Assembly (NCBI GenBank): GCA_039972875.1
Contig: JBDWMA010000054.1
Location: forward strand, 87,027-151,026
Direction: 5' to 3'
From: Pseudoruegeria sp039972875
GTDB lineage: Bacteria > Pseudomonadota > Alphaproteobacteria > Rhodobacterales > Rhodobacteraceae
Length of the DNA: 64,000 nucleotides
Made by a program: the position numbers and the translations under genes. This document shows, piece by piece, positions 53,801-62,424 of this stretch (position 1 is its first letter; every line of letters starts with the position of its first letter). Under the pieces are notes generated by a model. It saw nothing but the letters and a program-made list of their open reading frames with translations, was not told the DNA's origin and ran no database searches.

Positions 53801-55434
53801 GAGTCAATCGGAGGATTGGTCACCTGAGAGAAGTTCTGCCGAAAGAAATGGCTTAGCGGACGATACATTTTTGACAAAACCGCCGAGGGAGTGTCATCGC
53901 CCATAGACGCCAAAGCTTCTTTTGCATCCTCAGCCATGGGGGCAAGAATCTGCTCCAGCTCTTCGATAGAATACCCAGCAGCAACTTGACGTTTCTTTAG
54001 TTCTTCGCCCGAGAAAACGGCGGTCTCGGTGATGGCATCAAGCTTTTCGCTCAAATTGTTGACCTGCTCGGTCCACTCGCCAAACGGCTGCGATGCGGCC
54101 AGTTTATCTTTGATCTCTTCGTCGTGGAACAAAGCACCCTTATCCATGTCCACCGCTATCATCTGTCCTGGCCCCAAAGCGCCCTTTTCGACAACAATAG
54201 ATTCGTCCACGGTGACCATGCCGGCCTCGGATCCTGCAATCAGCAGGCCGTCGCCAGTAACGACATAACGCATTGGACGCAGACCGTTCCGATCCAAACC
54301 CGCACAAACCCAACGACCATCGGTCATCGCCAAAGCAGCCGGGCCATCCCATGGTTCCATCACGGCGTTGCAATAGTTGTACATATCGCGCCAGGATTTA
54401 GGCAGCTCAACAGCCTGTTGGCTCCAGCTTTCGGGCACCAGCATGGTTTTAACCATCGGCGCACTGCGGCCAGCACGTACCATGACTTCGAACACAGCAT
54501 CCAACGCGGCAGAGTCCGATGACCCTGCAGGAATGATCGGCTTGATATCCTCAGCCGTGTCGCCGAATGACGCCGAAGAGATGCGGATCTCATGGCTTTT
54601 CATCCAGTTGACGTTGCCTTTTAGAGTGTTGATTTCACCATTATGGGCCAGCATCCGGAATGGCTGCGCCAGCCACCACTGTGGGAACGTGTTGGTGGAA
54701 TACCGTTGGTGATAGATCGCAAAACGGGATACGAACCGCTCATCCATCAGATCCGGGTAAAATACCGCAACTTGCTCTGCCAACATCATGCCTTTGTAGA
54801 TCAAGGAACGACAGGACAAAGAACAGATATAAAAGCCCGCGATGCCAGCGGCAGTAACCGCTTTTTCGATCCGACGTCGGATGACATACAACTCACGCTC
54901 AAACGCCTCTTCGTCCAAACCCTTTGAGTTAGAGATCAGGATCTGTTCGATCTCTGGGCGTGTGACATTCGCCTTTTCCCCAAGACATGTCACATCGACA
55001 GGCACATGGCGCCAGCCATAAATCATATAACCCATGCGCAGCACTTCGGATTCTACGATCGTCCGGCAGGCTTCTTGGGCCCCAAAATCTGTTCGCGGCA
55101 AGAACACCTGACCGACGGCAATCAGATTATCCATGTCTGGTTCATGGCCTGTACGGCGGATCTGGTCGTAAAAGAACTCAACCGGGATCTCAACGTGGAT
55201 CCCCGCGCCATCACCGGTTTTGCCGTCAGCATCAACAGCACCCCGGTGCCAGATCGCCTTTAGCGCATCAATGCCACCCTCGACGACTTTACGGCTCGCT
55301 TTGCCATTGACAGAGACCACAAGCCCAACCCCACAAGAGGCGTGCTCATCATCTTCACGATATAGACCATTCTCGGCCATATAAGCGCGTTTTGCTTCTT
55401 CGTCTGCCAACCAGGCCTGATCAAATTTGGTCAT
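50899..55434 (-). CDS. gltB: Glutamate synthase (NADPH) large subunit
   Basis: 1511 residues, full length for the bacterial alpha subunit. The N-terminal glutaminase has its nucleophile at Cys34 (ASCGVG), exposed after removal of a 33-residue propeptide. The central domain, the FMN-binding synthase domain (GEGGQLPGMKV, SGHNGGTGASP) and the [3Fe-4S] Cys cluster (CIMVRQCQSNTCPVGVC) follow in order; the C-terminal GXGXG beta-helix (GGTVVVRPP, GCGSNGCEYMTGG) closes it. It forms glutamate from glutamine and 2-oxoglutarate with GltD. Confidence 0.98.
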   Translation of the reverse strand: MTKFDQAWLADEEAKRAYMAENGLYREDDEHASCGVGLVVSVNGKASRKVVEGGIDALKAIWHRGAVDADGKTGDGAGIHVEIPVEFFYDQIRRTGHEPDMDNLIAVGQVFLPRTDFGAQEACRTIVESEVLRMGYMIYGWRHVPVDVTCLGEKANVTRPEIEQILISNSKGLDEEAFERELYVIRRRIEKAVTAAGIAGFYICSLSCRSLIYKGMMLAEQVAVFYPDLMDERFVSRFAIYHQRYSTNTFPQWWLAQPFRMLAHNGEINTLKGNVNWMKSHEIRISSASFGDTAEDIKPIIPAGSSDSAALDAVFEVMVRAGRSAPMVKTMLVPESWSQQAVELPKSWRDMYNYCNAVMEPWDGPAALAMTDGRWVCAGLDRNGLRPMRYVVTGDGLLIAGSEAGMVTVDESIVVEKGALGPGQMIAVDMDKGALFHDEEIKDKLAASQPFGEWTEQVNNLSEKLDAITETAVFSGEELKKRQVAAGYSIEELEQILAPMAEDAKEALASMGDDTPSAVLSKMYRPLSHFFRQNFSQVTNPPIDSLREFRVMSLKTRFGNLKNVLDEDSSQTEILVLDSPFVGNAQYQALLDHFGDSVTKIDCTFPAGAGAGALNAALARIRAEAEDAVRSGAGHIVLTDHKQGTESVAMPMILATSAVHSHLTRKGLRTFCSISVRSAECIDPHYFAVLVGSGATIVNAYLAEDSLADRIDRGLLDGTLTENVARYRNAIDQGLLKIMAKMGISVISSYRGGLNFEAVGLSRAMVAEYFPGMHSRISGIGVSGIQGKVEEVHAKGWLAGSDVLPIGGFYKARRSGEKHAWEAQSMHMLQAACTRASYEMWKQYSARMRANPPIHLRDLLDIKPIGTAIPLEEVESITSIRKRFVTPGMSLGALSPEAHRTLSIAMNRIGAKSDSGEGGESPDDFTPEPNGDNASAKIKQVASGRFGVTAEYLLACEELEIKVAQGAKPGEGGQLPGMKVTDLIATLRHSTKGVTLISPPPHHDIYSIEDLAQLIYDLKQINPACKVTVKLVASSGVGTIAAGVAKAKADIILISGHNGGTGASPATSIKYAGLPWEMGLTEAHQVLAMNNLRERVTLRTDGGLRTGRDIVMAAMMGAEEYGIGTAALIAMGCIMVRQCQSNTCPVGVCTQDDDLRAKFTGNADKVVNLITFYAQEVREILASIGARSLDDVIGRADLLSQVSRGAAHLDDLDLNPLLITVDGAADIVYNRDKDRNFVPDTLDADIVKDAARFLNDGEKMQLQYAVQNTHRTIGTRTSSHIVQNFGMRNTLQEDHLTVKLTGSAGQSLGAFAAPGLKLEVSGDANDYVGKGLSGGTVVVRPPMASPLTAAENTIIGNTVLYGATDGYLFAAGRAGERFGVRNSGANVVIEGCGSNGCEYMTGGTAVILGSIGANFGAGMTGGMAYLYDPEGEALKMMNLETLVTCPVTVDHWEADLKALIERHIAETGSTKAAEILQHWDLEKSKFLQVCPKEMLVHIPAPLGLEKDAASA

Positions 55435-55515
55435 ATTCTTAACCTTTCGTTCTGCGGCAAGCCGGAGCTATGGCTCTATCTACTTGCCGAATGTTCAGTG
55501 AGTGCCCGAAGGCCT

Positions 55516-56949
55516 TTATTCAGCTGCAACCGATGCCGGTGCGTTCAACTGCGCAAGGATCGAGGCAGCAGCTTCACGGCCATCCGCAATCGCCCAAACA
55601 ACCAGCGATGCCCCACGCACAATGTCCCCAACAGCATAAACACCTGGAAGGCTGGTTTCATGACTACGGAAGTCCGCCTTGATCGTCCCCCAACGGGTCA
55701 CTTCCAATGCTTCTTCACCCCAGAGCGTTGGGATATCCTCTGGCTCAAAACCAAGGGCTTTAACAACCAAATCGGCTTTTTCAATGTAGTCAGACCCTTC
55801 GATAACCTCGGGGCTGCGACGCCCAGATGCATCAGGTGCGCCCAGACGCATACGCTGGACCATTACACCGTCAACGGTGTCGCCGGTAAACCCCTTGGGT
55901 GCGGTCAACCATTCGAACTGCACGCCTTCTTCCTCGGCGTTTTTGACTTCGCGCTGAGATCCGGGCATGTTTTCACGGTCTCGACGATACAGACATTTCA
56001 CGCTGTCTGCCCCTTGGCGGATCGCTGTACGGACACAATCCATCGCTGTGTCACCGCCACCTATGACAACAACATGTTTGCCTTCGGCGTTCAAATCACC
56101 GTTCTCATACTCCACAACGGTATCCCCAAAGGACACTTTGTTAGAGGCTGTGAGATAATCAATCGCGCGAACGATACCTTTAGCGCCAGAACCAGGTCCT
56201 TGCAGGTCGCGGGTTTTATATACTCCGGTCGCAATCAATACTGCATCATGTTCCGCCCGGATATCTGCAAAGCTGATGTCGTCGCCTATATTACAGTTCA
56301 AAACGAATTTTACTCCGCCTTTTTCCAGCTGCTCAATCCGTTGCATAACGACAGGTTTCTCAAGCTTGAAGCCCGGAATACCATAAGTTAGCAAGCCACC
56401 AGCTCGGTCATAACGGTCATACACAGTGACCTGAATTCCAGCGCGACGCAGGTTATCCGCAGCGGCGAGTCCACCCGGTCCCGCACCAATGATGCCTACG
56501 CTTTCAGTGCGTTCCTGCGCAGGGGTAATCGCCTTGACCCAGCCATTTTCCCATGCGGTGTCGGTGATATATTTCTCAACGCTGCCGATTGTAACGGTCC
56601 CATGGCCGGACTGTTCAATCACGCAGTTGCCCTCACACAGGCGATCCTGCGGGCAAATGCGGCCGCAAATCTCTGGGAAAGTATTGGTAGCCTGAGACAC
56701 TTCATAGGCTTCTTGCAAACGCCCTTCGGCGGTCAAACGCAGCCAATCCGGAATATTGTTATGAAGCGGACAATGAGACTGACAATACGGAACACCACAC
56801 TGGCTACAACGGCTCGCCTGTTCTTCGGCTTTGGTCGTGGCATATTCCTTGTAGATTTCATCGAAATCCTTATTGCGTAGATTGGGCGGCCGTTTCTCCG
56901 GCATATCCCGATCAACGTTCACAAACTGGAGCATTTGCTGTTTTGCCAT
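55516..56949 (-). CDS. gltD: Glutamate synthase (NADPH) small subunit
   Basis: 477 residues. The N-terminal iron-sulfur region is CSQCGVPYCQSHCPLHNNIP and FPEICGRICPQDRLCEGNC. The FAD site is IIGAGPGGLAAADNLR and the NADPH site VVIGGGDTAMDCVRTA; a final YAVGDIVRGASLVVWAI closes the fold. It passes NADPH electrons to GltB. It precedes gltB by 81 bp. The dyad at 57080-57102 lies in its upstream region. Confidence 0.97.
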   Translation of the reverse strand: MAKQQMLQFVNVDRDMPEKRPPNLRNKDFDEIYKEYATTKAEEQASRCSQCGVPYCQSHCPLHNNIPDWLRLTAEGRLQEAYEVSQATNTFPEICGRICPQDRLCEGNCVIEQSGHGTVTIGSVEKYITDTAWENGWVKAITPAQERTESVGIIGAGPGGLAAADNLRRAGIQVTVYDRYDRAGGLLTYGIPGFKLEKPVVMQRIEQLEKGGVKFVLNCNIGDDISFADIRAEHDAVLIATGVYKTRDLQGPGSGAKGIVRAIDYLTASNKVSFGDTVVEYENGDLNAEGKHVVVIGGGDTAMDCVRTAIRQGADSVKCLYRRDRENMPGSQREVKNAEEEGVQFEWLTAPKGFTGDTVDGVMVQRMRLGAPDASGRRSPEVIEGSDYIEKADLVVKALGFEPEDIPTLWGEEALEVTRWGTIKADFRSHETSLPGVYAVGDIVRGASLVVWAIADGREAAASILAQLNAPASVAAE

Positions 56950-57079
56950 GGCTGAGTCTCCTAAATCTTAAAGTTGCGCTTCTTTACCGCGACCCTAGCA
57001 GAATGAAAAGTCAGATGTGCTTACCTATTTTTAGAGATACACGTCAAATAATGTTTCATTCGGGGAAGTTATGCGAAAT

Positions 57080-57102
57080 ATAGGTAAATAATGGTTACCT
57101 AT
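57080..57102. promoter_or_regulatory. Inverted repeat in the gltD-uppP promoter region, with a third half-site
   Basis: ATAGGTAA-N7-TTACCTAT is a perfect 8-bp dyad, and a further copy of TTACCTAT occurs at 57021-57028. All lie in the 217-bp gap between the divergent gltD and uppP genes. The regular 8-bp units point to a transcription-factor site. Confidence 0.55.
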
Positions 57103-57166
57103 AATGAAAATCACCAATGTTTTTCAACACCCTAGAATAATGGACAAATCGAGTTAGAATAAAGAC

Positions 57167-57970
57167 ATGTCTCTTCTCCATCTTCTTCTTATTGCAATAA
57201 TTCAGGGCGTAACCGAGTTTTTACCGGTTTCTTCCTCCGGGCATTTGATTCTTTTGCCGGCACTGACGGGCCTAAAAGATCAGGGGCAAGTGATCGATGG
57301 TGCGGTTCATGTCGGCACCCTTCTCGCTGTGATGCTCTACTTTCGAAAGGATGTTTTGGCTGCGATATGCGGCCTGCCCCGACTGCTGACTGGCAAAACG
57401 GACACCGAAGGATCGCGCCTTGCCTTCTTACTGATCCTTGCCACCATTCCGGTTATTCTGTTTGGCCTGTTTCTGGCCCTAACAGGCCTTGATGACGCGA
57501 TACGCAGCATCAAAACCATCGGCTGGACCATGCTTGGCTTTGGGATTGTCCTCTATTTCACCGATCAAAAAGGGGGCCAAACCAAAACGACAGCCAATTG
57601 GTCAATCAAAGACGCACTGCTGTTGGGATTATGGCAAGCTCTTGCTTTGATACCGGGGACGTCAAGATCCGGTGCAACCATTTCCGGCGCACGCGCTCTT
57701 GGTTACAAAAGGGAAGACGCTGCAAAAATTTCGATGCTCATGTCAATCCCAACGATTATTGCATCCGGGACGTTTATTGCCGGGGGTGTAATTGCCGACG
57801 CCAACGTACAAGCCGCAAAAGACGGTGCTATAGCAGCCCTTTTTGCGTTTCTGGCCGCCCTATTAGCCTTGAGCCTAATGATGCGTCTGCTTAAAACGGT
57901 CAGCTTTACGCCCTACGTTATCTACCGCATCATTCTTGGTGTAGTTTTGCTGTGGGTCGCCTATCTGTAG
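57167..57970 (+). CDS. uppP: Undecaprenyl-diphosphatase
   Basis: 267-residue membrane enzyme (BacA type) that dephosphorylates undecaprenyl diphosphate to recycle the lipid carrier. Catalytic segments are GVTEFLPVSSSGHLIL (about 14-29) and PGTSRSGATISGARALG. It has about eight helices. It is divergent from gltD and ends shortly before the convergent NDUFA9-type gene. Confidence 0.96.
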   Translation: MSLLHLLLIAIIQGVTEFLPVSSSGHLILLPALTGLKDQGQVIDGAVHVGTLLAVMLYFRKDVLAAICGLPRLLTGKTDTEGSRLAFLLILATIPVILFGLFLALTGLDDAIRSIKTIGWTMLGFGIVLYFTDQKGGQTKTTANWSIKDALLLGLWQALALIPGTSRSGATISGARALGYKREDAAKISMLMSIPTIIASGTFIAGGVIADANVQAAKDGAIAALFAFLAALLALSLMMRLLKTVSFTPYVIYRIILGVVLLWVAYL

Positions 57971-57994
57971 CGCCTCAACAACTGTGCCCTCTAA

Positions 57995-58978
57995 TTAGGG
58001 GCGCAGGTTGCTCGCAGAATTTTTAATGTCATCGTATTGGCCCGCAGGGCGAAACTTCCAAAGATAAGTTGGCAAAATCGCACTGATTGCTGTTGTCTGG
58101 ACATCCAGATCAGCAAGCGTTTTCGCATCCTTGCCAACGACATTATCATTACGCAGATTTTTGACCTGATCTCTGGTCAACACGCCGTTTTTAACCAACC
58201 CGCCGGTCAATATTTGAAGGCCATCAAAGACAGTCCCCAAAATACGCCCAACAAAGAACGGCTGATTCAAGATCAAACGGCGTCGATAAATGACTTTCAG
58301 CATATCCTTGATCAGACCGCTCAGCGTATTCACCTCCGGCCCACCCAACTCATAAATCCCCGGAGCAGCCCGCCCCAGAACCGCGTGCTCAGCCGCCTTG
58401 GCAACATCATCCACATATACCGGTTGAAATTTTGTTTCTCCGCCGACGAGCGGTAGGATCGGTCCCATGCGGGACATTGAGGCAAAGCGATTAAAGAATT
58501 CATCCTCAGCACCAAAAATGACCGAAGGACGTAGGATCACAGCATTCGGCATGAACCCCAATACGGCTTCTTCACCTGCTGCCTTAGTTTGAGCATAGGC
58601 ACTATCGCTATCAGCACTCGCACCAATCGCGGACATATGCACAAGCGTGCCAATACCAAGTTCAGCGGATATGCGAGCAATACGCGCCGCACCCTCGGTT
58701 TGGACGGCTGCAAATTTATTTTTACCTGCCTCGTTCAGGATGCCAACACAGTTCACGACAGCATCAGCCCCGAGCATCGCAGATCTGACAGATGCGTCAT
58801 CTCTGATATTGCACAAGATTGGCTCAACTTGGCCAACAGCGCCATAGGGTTTTACAAACATAGCCTCATTTGGACGACGCACCGCAACACGAACCCGCCA
58901 CCCTTGTTTGGCCATCCGCTGCGCAATGTATCTGCCGACAAATCCGGATCCACCGTAAATGGTCACTAGTTTGGACAT
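57995..58978 (-). CDS. NDUFA9-type complex I-associated epimerase-like protein
   Basis: 327 residues. The extended-SDR fold has the NAD(P) motif YGGSGFVGRYIAQRMAKQG near the start, with VNCVGILNEAG and the VILRPSVIFGAEDEFFNRFA segment. The usual catalytic YxxxK is present as SAYAQTKAAGE. It is close to the complex I NDUFA9 family, whose members bind NADPH and stabilise the complex. It is monocistronic, with no nuo genes in this window. Confidence 0.9.
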   Translation of the reverse strand: MSKLVTIYGGSGFVGRYIAQRMAKQGWRVRVAVRRPNEAMFVKPYGAVGQVEPILCNIRDDASVRSAMLGADAVVNCVGILNEAGKNKFAAVQTEGAARIARISAELGIGTLVHMSAIGASADSDSAYAQTKAAGEEAVLGFMPNAVILRPSVIFGAEDEFFNRFASMSRMGPILPLVGGETKFQPVYVDDVAKAAEHAVLGRAAPGIYELGGPEVNTLSGLIKDMLKVIYRRRLILNQPFFVGRILGTVFDGLQILTGGLVKNGVLTRDQVKNLRNDNVVGKDAKTLADLDVQTTAISAILPTYLWKFRPAGQYDDIKNSASNLRP

Positions 58979-59148
58979 GCTTGCCTCCCGATAAGATAAG
59001 ACAGGAATAGCCGCCAGAGCCGTTCAGAACAAGCTGCAATTCAGCGCAGGCCTTAGACGTCAAACTCCAATTCAAAATTAATTACGTTTCTCAATCGAAT
59101 CGCGTTGACAGCTCCGTTCATTGGCCTTAATTCCGCCCCACGACACCT

Positions 59149-59235
59149 GCCCAGGTGGCGGAATTGGTAGACGCGCTAGCTTCAGGTGCTAGTGTCTGTA
59201 TGGACGTGGAGGTTCGAGTCCTCTCCTGGGCACCA
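59149..59235 (+). tRNA. tRNA-Leu (CAG anticodon)
   Basis: 87 nt with encoded CCA and a long variable arm (class II). Acceptor GCCCAGG pairs with CCTGGGC; the D arm has GGCGGAATTGGTAGACGC, the anticodon loop TTCAGGT gives CAG, and the T arm is GGTTCGAGTCC. Confidence 0.98.
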
Positions 59236-59527
59236 GACTTTTCAAACGTCACAATTTGAGTAAATTGTCTGCGCACCTCTACCTAAGGCAGCCTAGGTTG
59301 GATCTCTATCCCCTCCCCCGCTAAACAACCCATGCCACGACATCGAATACATTCGACCTGATAGTTCTTGGCGGATGTGCAAAGAAAGCTACCGAAAGAG
59401 CCCGCGTAGGTCGCGTCGCGCTTATTTATGACCCGTCTTTAAGTCGGCTCGGAAGACAACTTATCCTGAAACGCGCTTACGGCCCAAAAGCATCACACCC
59501 AAAGCGTAGTCTTAAAATGGCCTACCG

Positions 59528-60664
59528 CTAGAAACGCCAACGCACGCCAGTCAACACGGCAAGACTATCGAAGTAATCGGCATCCTCGTCGTCATATTCG
59601 TACCTACGAATTGCGCCATAGACGTCAAAATTTTTCTCCTTGAACTGCTGTACAACCGCAATCCCGACAGAATTCCCAGTCCACTCGGCCGTTTTGCCGT
59701 CTTCTGTCACGTAATAATCAATTGAGGCTGCCGTCCAACCATAGGGCAAAAGCTTATACCAGCGCCGCCCTAGCTTGGCATACCCGTAAGTCCCGCCGTC
59801 TTTTTCGACGCCATAGGCCATCGTTACGTTGAACCGCGATGGCCGGTGTAGGACAGAGCCAGATCCAATTAGGCTAATCTGCTCATCTTGGAAATTTGTA
59901 TCTGAATTTCCTCCAGCCCATCGCAAAGCCGCCGCAGCTTTTATCCGGTAATCGCCTTTGGTGGCATCATATCGCACAGCTGCATCAGCGTAAAAGCGAC
60001 CATCTCTGTCATTCAACACCTCTTTGCCTGCGGCTATTGAATAACTGATATTGTTCTTGACCGGCGTATCAAACCGTAACCGCAATCGTCGACTGCTGCC
60101 TAAAGTGCGAAACCTGTCTTGAATACGAAAACGGGTCAGATCACCGTCCGTGGAACGGAAATACATTCCTCCGGCCATATCTTTTACGGCAGCCCCAGCC
60201 ACCACAGTGGTCAACGAAAGGTCCTGCCCAGTGACTCCATCGCTGGCCATTGCACCCTGTCCGACAAAAAATGTTCCGATATCAGGTTGGGTAAATGATA
60301 TTTCGAGTTTGCGCAGAACCTGACGGTTGAATTCATAGGCGGATGGATCTGGATTATCTTGACTAACCTCGTTCGTTTCTTCCCAAGTCAGCCCAATTTC
60401 CGCACGAGATTGAAACTGCCAACCATTATCGAGCGAATGGTCATAGGTCACTCCGACTCGCGATACGGATTTTGAATTATCTATGAAAACATCGGTGAAT
60501 TCTTCTTGGCCATCATCATAATGCCGAATGGCGCGATTAATTTGGCCATACACCTGAAATCCTGATGCAATGTCAGGGTCATCTTGCGACCAAGCGGGGC
60601 AAACAAAGTACCCGACCATTACCATAGCCAAGGCGCACGCGCCCAAATTCAACATTCGACACAT
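59528..60664 (-). CDS. Porin-like outer-membrane protein
   Basis: 378 residues from the ATG at 60664 (MCRMLNLGACALAMV; an ATG three codons later is equally possible). The signal peptide ends near AWSQDD. The mature part is a series of amphipathic strands rich in aromatic girdle residues (GFQVYGQINRAIRHYDDG, KLEISFTQPDIGTFFVGQG) and ends in WRF, the terminal aromatic used for BAM recognition. It resembles general porins of the OprP/Gram-negative porin superfamily at the pattern level. Selectivity is unknown. It lies at the edge of the accessory segment. Confidence 0.8.
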   Translation of the reverse strand: MCRMLNLGACALAMVMVGYFVCPAWSQDDPDIASGFQVYGQINRAIRHYDDGQEEFTDVFIDNSKSVSRVGVTYDHSLDNGWQFQSRAEIGLTWEETNEVSQDNPDPSAYEFNRQVLRKLEISFTQPDIGTFFVGQGAMASDGVTGQDLSLTTVVAGAAVKDMAGGMYFRSTDGDLTRFRIQDRFRTLGSSRRLRLRFDTPVKNNISYSIAAGKEVLNDRDGRFYADAAVRYDATKGDYRIKAAAALRWAGGNSDTNFQDEQISLIGSGSVLHRPSRFNVTMAYGVEKDGGTYGYAKLGRRWYKLLPYGWTAASIDYYVTEDGKTAEWTGNSVGIAVVQQFKEKNFDVYGAIRRYEYDDEDADYFDSLAVLTGVRWRF

Positions 60665-60730
60665 CTCGCGAAAGTAGAAAAATAGAGGGGCAAAGAACAC
60701 GTGAAAACTCACATTATGGATACGATACAA

Positions 60731-61229
60731 GCCTTAATAATAAACTGGATTTGAAGTTGAATAAAGACATGTGTGGTGGGGGCAATACTTGTGTGACAAT
60801 TTCTCATTTTGTTATAAAAACATACACACACCGACATATCTGGTTAATTTACACCTCTTCTATTCTTCACATGAATTTTCCTTTTAATATCCGACCTAAT
60901 TTTATACGGATTCAAGAAAAAAAGAAGACATGGCTGCCTGCCAACTTTTAGAACCGTTCGTCTATAGGATGTATATTGATCGGTAAGCCCTATTGGCTAC
61001 AATTCAATATTTTAATGGTCTTTCATTGTGTTTCCGCAGAGTTCTTTTCTCTATCCAACTGCATTATTAAGAACCGCAGATATTTATACATTAGATTGAT
61101 CGCAGATCTTGAAAGAAATTGAACTAAAGCGTTTCGAGTTGAACCTGAGTCGCGGGGAATTCCGATGAATGCCTAAATTTGATTCACCCTAATCGGGAGG
61201 ATGGATCATATCAGCACCTTTGCCATTAG
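60731..61229. other. AT-rich gene-free stretch before the Rep-like ORF
   Basis: About 500 bp, visibly AT-richer than the core. Long homopurine and T-runs occur, with no credible protein-coding ORF except the 19-codon one at 61201. A hairpin-like pair CCGAT+GAAT / ATTC..ATCGG lies at 61162-61196. Confidence 0.6.
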
Positions 61230-61260
61230 CACTCAGGACGCGGTTTCAATGATATATTGA
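61201..61260 (+). CDS. 19-codon ORF overlapping the Rep-like ORF
   Basis: ATG at 61201, directly after GGGAGG, encodes MDHISTFAISTQDAVSMIY and stops with TGA that overlaps the TTG of the next ORF (TTGA). It is either a leader peptide or the true N-terminus of the next protein cut off by a frameshift. Spacing between GGGAGG and the ATG is too short for efficient initiation. Confidence 0.3.
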   Translation: MDHISTFAISTQDAVSMIY

Positions 61261-62129
61261 AGGAGGGTTATTCATGGATTAGAAGGGGTCCGCGCCCGCG
61301 TAAAAGCCTTGCTTCAGGCATTCGACTCTATGCGCCTGACGCGGCATACAACATCTCCCGCGCCGACCTAGCGGTTGATTTTTTGGCCCCCGGCTTTGTC
61401 TTGTCGCCTGAGAAATTCGTAATGCATTCCCGGTCCTCCCGAAGGTCATTCGATCTGATTACTGACATTGAAACAAATGGGCATTCTTCACGTACCACAT
61501 CTGTGACCGTCGGGAAAATGCCCAACCGTCAAGCTATCCTCTACGACAAGCGAGAGGAGGTTCTGGCGCGCGGAAAAATCGAATGGCCTGCAATATGGGC
61601 CAAGACATTATATGGGACCCATGCAAAGCCGCTAGATTTAAGCAATCGAAAAATGGCCCAAATCTGGCGCATTGAAATTCGGGTTGCCAAGCGCCACCTC
61701 AAAGACGTTTGGGGCATTAAGGGATGGGAGAGCTTTTACTCTTTGCTCCCGGATGTGTTTGGCAGCCTCCTTCAGGGCATAAGGTATTGCGTACCGACAA
61801 CGGATGAAAACCGGTCTAGATGGCCGACACACCCCATGTGGAGTGTAGTCAAAGAAATCGTTGATACAAGACTATTTGAGTTCGTTCCAAATCTGATGCC
61901 TGAAGAATACGTGGCCATCAAACGAGATCAAAAACTCGACGAACTTCGTTTACAAATTTTCGGCTTGGCAATTGCTACTGCCGCCATCGAAGGCATAAAT
62001 TCACCGGACATCCGGGACTATCTTGCCCAAGTCGGACCACAAATCAAAAGTGCTATCCCGAACAGCAACGATAAGCTTTGTTCCAAACTCACCCGGGCAA
62101 AGGGCAAATATGGGTATTTGGTTGAGTAA
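61257..62129 (+). CDS. Replication-initiation-factor-like protein, start uncertain
   Basis: 290 residues from a TTG at 61257. The pattern RADLAVDF (early strand with Asp), GKMPNRQAILYDKREE with a possible catalytic Tyr, and QIWRIEIRVAKRHLK resembles rolling-circle replication initiation factors of the Rep_trans type used by plasmids and filamentous phages. Resemblance is by eye and moderate. The frame has no ATG near its start. A perfect AAGGAGG (61260-61266) with ATG 7 nt later leads out of frame to an immediate TAG. It may be 5'-truncated, frameshifted or initiated by TTG. Confidence 0.55.
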   Translation: MKEGYSWIRRGPRPRKSLASGIRLYAPDAAYNISRADLAVDFLAPGFVLSPEKFVMHSRSSRRSFDLITDIETNGHSSRTTSVTVGKMPNRQAILYDKREEVLARGKIEWPAIWAKTLYGTHAKPLDLSNRKMAQIWRIEIRVAKRHLKDVWGIKGWESFYSLLPDVFGSLLQGIRYCVPTTDENRSRWPTHPMWSVVKEIVDTRLFEFVPNLMPEEYVAIKRDQKLDELRLQIFGLAIATAAIEGINSPDIRDYLAQVGPQIKSAIPNSNDKLCSKLTRAKGKYGYLVE

Positions 62130-62424
62130 AGGACAAAATTGGCCCAAAGCCGACCTTCAAAACTGTATCAGGATGCTGCGATGCGGCTCACAATTGCAGC
62201 CATTAGTGCATGGCGCAGCATTCTTTTTGGTCAGAACATCAGAGTGTGGTCGAAATCTGCCTCTGCTGCAAAGAATAATTCGGGCAACCCCCAAATCGAT
62301 GCGAATGTCGTTATCACGTTGATATTGTGTAGGTGCCCTATCTGCCAGACATGCGTGCGAAAATTAAAGAGAAAACAGCCCTAGATTGAAGGTTGGTTTC
62401 AAACTAGCCTGTGTAATCCAGCAA
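62130..62424. other. Gap between Rep-like ORF and KAP gene
   Basis: 295 bp. After the Rep-like stop the same frame stays open to 62384 (81 codons from a TTG, 67 from an ATG at 62181) with a CPICQTC motif near its end, but no ribosome-binding site or family match supports it. Confidence 0.5.

Noticed and set aside
62139..62384. An 81-codon frame after the Rep-like stop with a CPICQTC motif, whose start faintly resembled an IS5-type transposase N-terminus.
   Set aside because: It starts with TTG, has no ribosome-binding site, and the resemblance is too short and scattered. It is the same frame continuing past a stop.
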